Positions 18,547 to 25,020 of a stretch of 25,020 nt of DNA are shown here, piece by piece. How positions within the stretch are numbered: the stretch's first letter is position 1; each line of letters starts with the position of its first letter. The stretch is taken from the NCBI RefSeq assembly GCF_000711695.1, contig NW_013546855.1:1-25020 (forward strand). The letters are read 5' to 3'. A program made the translations under genes and the position numbers. This stretch comes from Tilletiaria anomala UBC 951. Taxonomy: Eukaryota; Basidiomycota; Exobasidiomycetes; Georgefischeriales; Tilletiariaceae. The notes beneath the pieces are model-generated. The model was not told the DNA's origin, did no database searches, and saw nothing but the letters and a program-made list of their open reading frames with translations.

Positions 18547-20881
18547 TTAATGGAGGTTGCAGCTGAACGGCCGGTGGATCGTGCCGGTCGCGTACTGTTC
18601 CTTGATCTCGGTCACACTTGAATAAACACCGCAGACCAGAATGAAGATGCCCTGCAGAAAAATAAGCGGAAGCGGTTGAATATGCGTTCTCCTTTGGAAG
18701 TGAATGGTCATGTCTCAGTTCGTGCTCACCATAAGGAAGATGACCGCATTCACAGCGGCCAGCATAATGTTCTTCCAGCTGTCGCGCCAGGTGCCTTCTT
18801 TCATACCCGGGCAAAGGAACCACTGTTGTACAGCGAGTAAGCGAAGGACATGAACGGGCTTGTCAGCAGCCGAGAAGGACAAGCATTTCGAGGGGCCTGG
18901 CATACCATGAGAGCAGGCAAGTAGAAGGTAAAGCCGGATACGGCCAGCGAAGCCATTAGTCTAGAATAAAAGGGACAGTAAGAGTCAGCGGTGGCGGGAG
19001 AATGAAGCAAGGAAGAGTTTAGGTGCTCACCCAAGGAACTGCACGGGGGGAGAGGACGACGCCCGAGTAGTAGAATGTAAGAGAAGTCAGGAAGGGTAAT
19101 ACACAACAGGCCGCGGGGGGGGGGGCTCACGTTTTCGAAGAACGGCACAAGACTGGCGACGACCCATCCTATGTGACGAGGGAAAGGGAAGATGCGTTTT
19201 AGCCGTGCACTCATATTTCGAGAGCCCTATCGCCAAGCAAGGCGAGGGCACAACATACCGAAGATGACGATCACAGCATTCAGGCCGAGCCACGCGCCGA
19301 TGCCGAGCGGTGTTGAGATCCAACGGTGGCGCGTCTTGCCAAAGATTCGAACATGCATGTACCGGGCGGCACTCGTCGTGTTAATCGAGCCAGAGATGAA
19401 AACTTTCCAAGCGGAAAGAGGTGGAACGCGGTCAGAAATCGCGTACTTTTGATGATGGCCACTAGCGGAATGTACTCACTGACTGGGAGGGCAACTGTGT
19501 GCGATCACGGCGGACGGGAGGAGAAGAGGACGACTCAGTACGGCAGACCCAGCTGCTCCCGCGCAAGGGGCTTCTTGCCACTCACTGCCGAACGCGATCT
19601 TGCTAACTGTAGGGCCAGCTGAGAGGAGCGCGGGTGACTGGACACCCTGGCCAACAAAGACATAGATGATGGCCCCGGTGAGCGTGTAGAGTACGATCTC
19701 CGTGATACCGAGCGCCCAGACGGACTTGATGTAGTCGTTAGGCTTCTTGAGCTCCGCCTGGAATGAAGGCTGGCAGATGGCAAACGAGTAGGCGAACACG
19801 ACGTTCGTGATTGCGACGAAGGCCTTTGCGAACGTCGGCCTCTCCTCCGGGAATGCGTGCCAGTTGACAGCGCTCAGTCCGCCCGGCGCATTCGACGCCT
19901 GAATCCCCGTTGCGACTATCGTCAAGAGGATCGCAGCGCAGATCGACACAAAGTCGATGTACCCCAGGATCGCAATATCCGCGAACGAAGGCGGTAGTGC
20001 GACGAGGAACTGGCCGTGTGCAGCGGGTCCGCGTCAGTCTCAATCGTCTCGCTTTGCTCGAAATGGAAGACGCACCAGAATGATGGACGACACGACGGTG
20101 AATACGATGGAGCAGACGGCACTGTTAGAGAGGTTGTTGAACGCGATGGCGCCAGTGAGCGCATGCGAGCCAGTGACGAGTCCGAGGTACACGAAGAAAC
20201 ACCCTCCGATAACCTCCCGTCCGACCCGGCCAAACATCAGCTCGCCGAGGTCGTGGAAGTGCTCAATAGGTATCGGTGAGCGGTTGCACGCCCGGCCGAC
20301 CAGGTACGACGTGTAGATCGCGATGAGGCCAATACCGATGCAGGTCAGTGCACCAGGGACCAGGCCGAGTGTTGCGAATACTCTGCAAGCGGGAGTGACA
20401 CGAGCAAGCCTGATGTGAGTCGGTATTCCGTATGGTACAGAAGCGAGGAGAAAAGAAACTCACCCAGGTAAGGACAGTGCACCTAAGGCCTACATTGTGG
20501 GCGATCAGGAAAATCCTTGCATTCAACACGTTGCACTTCCTCAGGATTCAGCCTGCCTTGGCTCTGCGCACTCACGATGGCCTCAACGATCAAGCATACT
20601 GTCAGACGCACCCAACCGAGCTGCTTGAACTTGGCCTTGGTCTTTTCGCTGATCCCCTGGGATGCATCGTAGTCATCCGCCTGCACGACGACCGGGCCTT
20701 TCTCAGCGCCGTCGACGAGGCTTGCGCTACCGACGGCATCCTTTTTCTTTCCCACGTCGGTGCTGGCGCCGCCGAGTACGCCTGCTGTCTCTCCGGACGA
20801 AGCAATGGACGACGAGTCTGCCGCTGGCGTCGCGGCAGCAGCTGGCTCGACCGAGCGTCGGTGAATCGAGTCGGACGACAT
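18547..20881 (-). CDS. Amino-acid transporter B (AAAP family, MTR type), paralogue of A
   Basis: Eleven exons, minus strand: 20881-20576, 20489-20464 (26 nt), 20382-20076, 20009-19586, 19494-19480 (15 nt), 19402-19259, 19168-19131, 19038-19031 (8 nt), 18960-18906, 18822-18730 and 18651-18547. The sum is 1521 nt, or 506 residues, in frame throughout. The N-terminal ~85 residues are Ala/Ser/Asp-rich and hydrophilic. Helix 1 is WVRLTVCLIVEAI, then ALGALSLPG-VFATLGLVPG. Landmarks: SHALTGAIAFNNL, ILGYIDFVSICAAILLTI, WHAFPEERP and YTLTGAIIYVFVG, then FGIALPVIFISGSI. The 15-nt exon supplies ALPV; the 8-nt exon supplies FLG in FFEN-FLG-LMAS. The intron at 19479-19403 ends in AAG rather than YAG. The C-terminus, HRPFSCNLH, resembles RPFSCAPRN of A. 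Shared intron sites and the C-terminus show that A and B arose by tandem duplication. Substrate unknown. Confidence 0.88.
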
Positions 20882-22897
20882 GATGAGCTTGCCTTTCTTG
20901 CGAATCCGTGTAACCGTCTCTGTCTGTTCTATCAGGTCTATCGGACAACACAACCGTGTTGTCTCCTATGACTTTCTGGGGGCCCGCGTCTGGTCGTCCT
21001 TGACCATGTATCGAGATGGGAAGAGGAGTGGGGTCTGTACGTTGATGGGTCTATGTCGGATGCCCTATAGCTAGCTGATAGCGCTTCTAAAGTTGGCAGA
21101 CAGTGAGCCAGGTGGTCGTCACCGGTGTGGGTTACGCGGAGAGGGAGTCAGGAAGAAGAAGAAGAAGAAGAAGAGCGACAGTCAAAGTGACAAAACTCCT
21201 ACTACAGGAGTTTGGAGGTGGAGAGAGAGCCTGGTCAACCTTCTCGGGTCACGGGTACGTTATGTATACGCAGGAAATGTGTCGGCATCGGGCACAGGGC
21301 CCGTGTAGGTTCACGTACATGGATGGGGGTTCTATCTCAAAAAAAAAGTTGGTGAGGTGGCCTTGTTCCTCGCCAACGGTTCTGCGATGAGAATTACACC
21401 ACAGATGACGATGCACCTCATAACGGACGAGACTCGGCTTGGCCGCCAAGTCCCTCCCGCAATGACAGCGTTGCCTCCACAGCGCAAGTGTATCCTTCAT
21501 TGATTGTGGTCCGACTACAGCCGGTGATTTCCGTTCGTTCGTTCGTCGGTCCTAGCCTTGTTGTCTTCTCGGTTCCTCCATGTTACCTCTCGCTTCTGAG
21601 GATCCCCAGTAAACGATGGTGACGAGTGGCAAAGTGACTCATGACGACGATCATGCGCATTCTCGGCTTTTTCCCCCTTTCCGCTTCCGCGCTCAAAAGA
21701 CAAAAGGAGCTTTACAATTTGTAAAAAAAAATACAAAGGGAGAAACTGCCTGAACAGTTTTGAAGAAGGATGGGATGCAGCTCGCGAGAGGAACGACGCG
21801 CTTTCATGAGGCGGCATGGCAAGAGAGCAGTCTATCTAAATCAACACGGAAATCTAAGGGAGATCTGCAAAGCCCACTGCGCACGCGACGTAGCGCTCGC
21901 CTGCCGTCTGTGCAGAAGAATGTATGAAACCAACCGTCCAAAGTTTGATAAGCGAAATCCGAACCAGAGGGTGGGCTACTGCCCTCAAAAGGAGCCAGGC
22001 TGCCGCTCCGGCTGCGGCTGCACTGGGCCTGTTTGACGACTGGTCCATCGGGCGGTTAAGGAGGAGCCACGGCAGTGCCGCGGCCGAGGTGTGCCGGCCC
22101 GTGGAAATCCCTGATGGGATCCGCTATGGGTGCATATTAGGGCTGCATTTCCGTCGTTTGCTCCGATGCGCTATGTACTTGCCGCGGCATAATAGTGGCA
22201 AAACGAACAGACGATGGTAGTACGTAAGAACATCTCTGATCTTGCTTCAGCTGATGTGCTGGCCGACTCTTCTTCCCATTAGTGGTGAAAGTTTGGCAGG
22301 CTCCCCCCCTTTCGCCTGGTTGGTTCTTTGTTTCATCGCGTCGATACCACAGGGTGACCTTGAGCTGCGATCGGGTGCGGGGTATGTACACGGCCGATTT
22401 TATGGAGTTGATCACCAACACCCTGCGGCCTCGGACATGTAGGATGGGAGACATGGCAATTCGCGCAAGACCATTTTGCGAGAATCGGCAGAAGTCCAGA
22501 GCGCCAAGTGTCTCATGAGGCACAAATGGAATTGCCAAATGCGTGCCTTGGGGCAGCTCGCTTGCGACTGGGGTGCATACTGCACGCATGTCACCTTCGA
22601 GTCTCGAGAGATTGCAAGGCCGGGAAACCCCGCAGACCGCATTTCCTCCCTTCAAGCGTTGTCTTCCGACAGCGACGAGATTTTTGTATCCTCCCGAGCA
22701 AACGAAGAATTCAAGCGAGACTCGAGACGCACACGAGTGGCCAGTATGAGGGTACGCTTGCCACCAAGCAGGAGATCATACAGCAAGCGACATGCCTCAC
22801 AGTGGGAATCGAAGAAGAAATAAGACAGGTTGATGAAAAGGAGGAAAGACCCACCCCAAACACGTGTGTACCTGAAAATAAAACAGATACACACCGC
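20882..22897. other. Long intergenic stretch, no supported gene
   Basis: About 2 kb between the transporter B start and the stop of the membrane-protein gene. It should contain the transporter B promoter and the 3' region of the membrane-protein gene. A plus-strand frame at 21924-22220 (MKPTVQSLISEIRTRGWATA, then an Ala-rich run) has an ATG and a mildly coding look but no recognisable family or splice partners. Poly(A) and poly(T) runs sit near 21338-21346 and 21723-21731. I see nothing else that can be supported. Confidence 0.5.
21152..21173. repeat. (GAA)n trinucleotide microsatellite
   Basis: About seven GAA/AAG units in tandem within non-coding sequence upstream of transporter B. It is purine-rich on the plus strand and therefore a CT-type tract on the strand of transporter B. 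Confidence 0.85.
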
Positions 22898-24607
22898 TTA
22901 TGGATGCTCATGTATCCAGCCACCGCGGCCGGTAGCGCCGGTCGGGAGCCTTCCACCACTCCCAGCACCACCGCCAAGCCGTTCTTGGATTGGCGAAGCA
23001 GCGGGCCAGGCGCCCGCTTGCATCGCATGCGGGCTCTTCTCTGGCGGAGACGTCGACGCCGATGTCGCTGTGCTCACGTTGCCGCTATAACCCGGTCCGC
23101 TCGGCTGCTGTTGATATGGACGAGCGCTCACATTGTTTGGAAAGAACGATGTTGCTCTTGGCGGCTGCTGTTGCTGTTGCTTGTATGGTCGGCCGGGTGC
23201 AGCTCGCGCCGAGCTATTGTGTGCCTTGCCGTCCTTAGCCCTATCATCGACATCATCGACACTGCTGAATTCGCTGTCCTCGCTCCACATTCCGCTCCTT
23301 GCGCTAAGCTTCACGTCGAAAGCCGCCTCCTGATCGTCTTCCACGTCGCGTGCGAACACGTCGTCGTCGTCCAAAAACCCTCCATTTTCGGCGCGGGATC
23401 GCCTCCGCACCGAGGCTAGCTCGCGTATGGCTTGAGAGATGACGCTCTTGCCGCGGCCACTTGAGCGTCGCCGATGCTTCTGCTTCTGCTGCTGACTGCC
23501 ATTGCCACTGTTCGCACCGACCGCACGGCCTTTCTCACCACGCGCGGGGACGTCACTGGGCTCCACGCGCGTGCCCCTTTCGTTAATTTTCATCCCTTTC
23601 GCGCCTCGCTCGTCGTCATCATCCCCTCTGCCGAGGCTGCTCAAAGTCTGTTTTTCCACCGCGCTGCTATCATTGAAAACAAAGCTGCCGAGCAGGAGCA
23701 CGACACCCGCGCCTGTGCCGAGCGTGATCCCGATCGTCACTGCGGCTCCCAGGAAGAGGTAGAGTGGGTAGAGCTCCTTTCCTACCACGATGAACGCAGC
23801 GAGCGGGAGCTCCAGCATGATGTAATAGAGACCGAGCAGTAGATACGCGACAGGCGCGAGCAGCAGCAGGCGGACCGGCTTGAGACTGTGCAGGACGCAC
23901 GACTTGGTGAACGCGTATACTGACGACGCCGCCGAAGTCGTCACACGCCCGACTAGGCTGAACACGGGGAAAAGGATGGATAGGAGCACCGAAGAGGTGC
24001 TGCGGAGGCTGACGAGTGCATAGCTTCCAAGCAGAATCACGAGCCATGCCGTGCCGCTGAACAGGTTGATTAGTGCTGAGCGCTCCGAGTCTGAGTCTGA
24101 GCGAGTTCGGGTGCGTGAGCGTGACTGTCGTCGTGGCAAGTTATCGTCGTGGTCGGCGGAATAGTCCTCGTTGTTGTATTCATCGCCTTTGTCATTATAA
24201 GTCTCTCGCCGGCTCTGTTGCTTCGGCGAGCGCCCTTTATTCGAGGGTCGCTCTTGCGCTGCTCTGCGAGGAGTTGCTGCTTTGGTACTACCCTTGTTTT
24301 TGGATGCTGCAACTTTGGCTGTATCGGCAATCTGGTCTGGAACGTGTTGCTGATCCGTGTTATGGGGCTGCTGCTTTTGGTGGATCGCATGGAAATGCGT
24401 GTCGCCAAAGAGAAAGCGCTCCTGAGCTGCCAGCCGCTCCTTGTCCGTAATCTCGTGCATCGAGCGGCGGACTGGCTGCTCAGCACGAGTCGGCGGCAGC
24501 AGGGCGGCGCCAAGCGCGAGTAGAAGAAGAACCAGGTGGAGAGAATGGGTAGGCCTTCGGCGTGCTCGAAGCGCCACGTGCGGGCCGCGAGATGGGGACG
24601 ACAGCAT
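22898..24607 (-). CDS. Membrane protein of unknown function with signal peptide and disordered tails
   Basis: A single exon of 569 residues; the ATG at 24607 is chosen because it starts a clear signal peptide (Arg-rich n-region, LHLVLLLLALGAALLPP at about 24-39, likely cleavage after TRA). Residues 45-175 are very hydrophilic, with RS/RT and acidic patches. Hydrophobic segments lie at about 180-200 (LINLFSGTAWLVILLGSYAL), 207-222, 245-275 (RLLLLAPVAYLLLGLYYIML) and 280-310 (YPLYLFLGAAVTIGITLGTG). Residues 312-569 are disordered: DDDDE, KHRRRSSGRGK (possible phosphorylation patch), a Q5 run and Ser/Pro/Gly. The run of hairpin-like hydrophobic segments with a PLYLFLG-x-A element weakly recalls fungal Ldb16, the seipin partner at lipid-droplet contact sites. 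That is a suggestion from memory, and an N-terminal signal peptide would be unusual for it. Codon use and the length of the open frame make it a real gene. Confidence 0.8.
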   Translation of the reverse strand: MLSSPSRGPHVALRARRRPTHSLHLVLLLLALGAALLPPTRAEQPVRRSMHEITDKERLAAQERFLFGDTHFHAIHQKQQPHNTDQQHVPDQIADTAKVAASKNKGSTKAATPRRAAQERPSNKGRSPKQQSRRETYNDKGDEYNNEDYSADHDDNLPRRQSRSRTRTRSDSDSERSALINLFSGTAWLVILLGSYALVSLRSTSSVLLSILFPVFSLVGRVTTSAASSVYAFTKSCVLHSLKPVRLLLLAPVAYLLLGLYYIMLELPLAAFIVVGKELYPLYLFLGAAVTIGITLGTGAGVVLLLGSFVFNDSSAVEKQTLSSLGRGDDDDERGAKGMKINERGTRVEPSDVPARGEKGRAVGANSGNGSQQQKQKHRRRSSGRGKSVISQAIRELASVRRRSRAENGGFLDDDDVFARDVEDDQEAAFDVKLSARSGMWSEDSEFSSVDDVDDRAKDGKAHNSSARAAPGRPYKQQQQQPPRATSFFPNNVSARPYQQQPSGPGYSGNVSTATSASTSPPEKSPHAMQAGAWPAASPIQERLGGGAGSGGRLPTGATGRGGWIHEHP

Positions 24608-25020
24608 CCTTGCCGTTGCTCGTATCACTTATCGCGACGCACAGGGTATCAACACCTGCGTCGTCGTGGTTTTGGACGCTGTCGCCGCCGCAACCGGACA
24701 AGTGCGTGTTCCACAGCAGGATGAAGGCGTACCGTATTGATCTTCTCTCTTCAAGCATCTGCCCAACGACAGTTACTTGGAACCTGGGTACACTGCACAT
24801 AGTCGTCATCCACGACCACAACCCAGCAAGCTGACAAAATTATTGGGTATCGTCTGGTCCTCTCCAAGTCCCCCCCCCGCGCAACATGCCGCGCACGGTA
24901 CTACGAGCGACTGAGCATTTGCACCGATCGAGCCTCGTGTGAAAGCGCAATCTGAATATGCTACTTGTGTAATCATGGCACAGATTCCAGCTCGCGTGCA
25001 ATTCCATTTCCGCGCCATCC
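24608..25020. other. Upstream region of the membrane-protein gene
   Basis: About 0.4 kb to the window edge. It holds a run of nine or more C near 24870-24879. No gene is supported on either strand; the minus-strand frame at 24806-25018 has no motif. Confidence 0.5.

Noticed and set aside
15186-20881. Transporter copies as a mobile or horizontally acquired island
   Set aside because: Codon use, intron style and GC match the neighbours, and no terminal repeats or transposase pieces flank them; simple tandem duplication suffices.
21093-21390. Two overlapping plus-strand frames over the GAA repeat
   Set aside because: Their Lys/Arg-rich text is produced by the microsatellite; nothing else suggests coding.

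Overview
The window looks like nuclear DNA of an intron-rich fungus, most likely a basidiomycete and possibly Ustilaginomycotina (the lineage is inferred, not proven). The genes are eukaryotic and GC-rich. They carry many 66-180 nt introns with GTGAGT/GTAAGT-type donors, CTGAC-like branch sites and YAG acceptors, and short intergenic spaces. No rRNA, tRNA, CRISPR array, or complete or recognisable mobile element was found.

Layout from left to right. (1) 38-732 +: 3' part of a mitochondrial-type ribosome recycling factor. (2) 945-1823 -: a four-exon Mn superoxide dismutase without a mitochondrial presequence, followed by its long upstream region and an ambiguous minus-strand stretch (2979-3659). 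(3) 3660-5317 +: carnosine N-methyltransferase (N2227 family). It converges on (4) 5355-5841 -, a small CxxC glutaredoxin-like protein, with only 37 bases between the stop codons. (5) 6237-8986 -: a decayed bZIP transcription factor gene. (6) About 9-12 kb: a gene-poor stretch ending in a strong pyrimidine tract. (7) 12104-14803 +: cobalamin-independent methionine synthase MET6. (8, 9) 15186-17428 - and 18547-20881 -: two tandem paralogous amino-acid transporters of the AAAP/MTR type. (10) 20882-22897: a long non-coding stretch. (11) 22898-24607 -: a 569-residue membrane protein with a signal peptide and large disordered, charged flanks.

The genes do not form a pathway cluster. They are mostly housekeeping or metabolic: methionine synthesis, amino-acid uptake, redox defence and mitochondrial translation. 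The most striking property is gene architecture. Reading frames and paralogue comparison require exceptionally small exons: 3 nt (one codon), 8 nt, 15 nt (twice) and 26 nt (twice). Two genes have first coding segments of only 4 or 5 nt, so that the first intron starts 1 or 2 nt after the ATG. The two tandem transporters share some introns but differ by pairs of introns that isolate tiny exons at different places. This is the best candidate here for something new.

All exon boundaries were worked out by hand from reading frame, splice signals and family conservation. No RNA data or database search was available.
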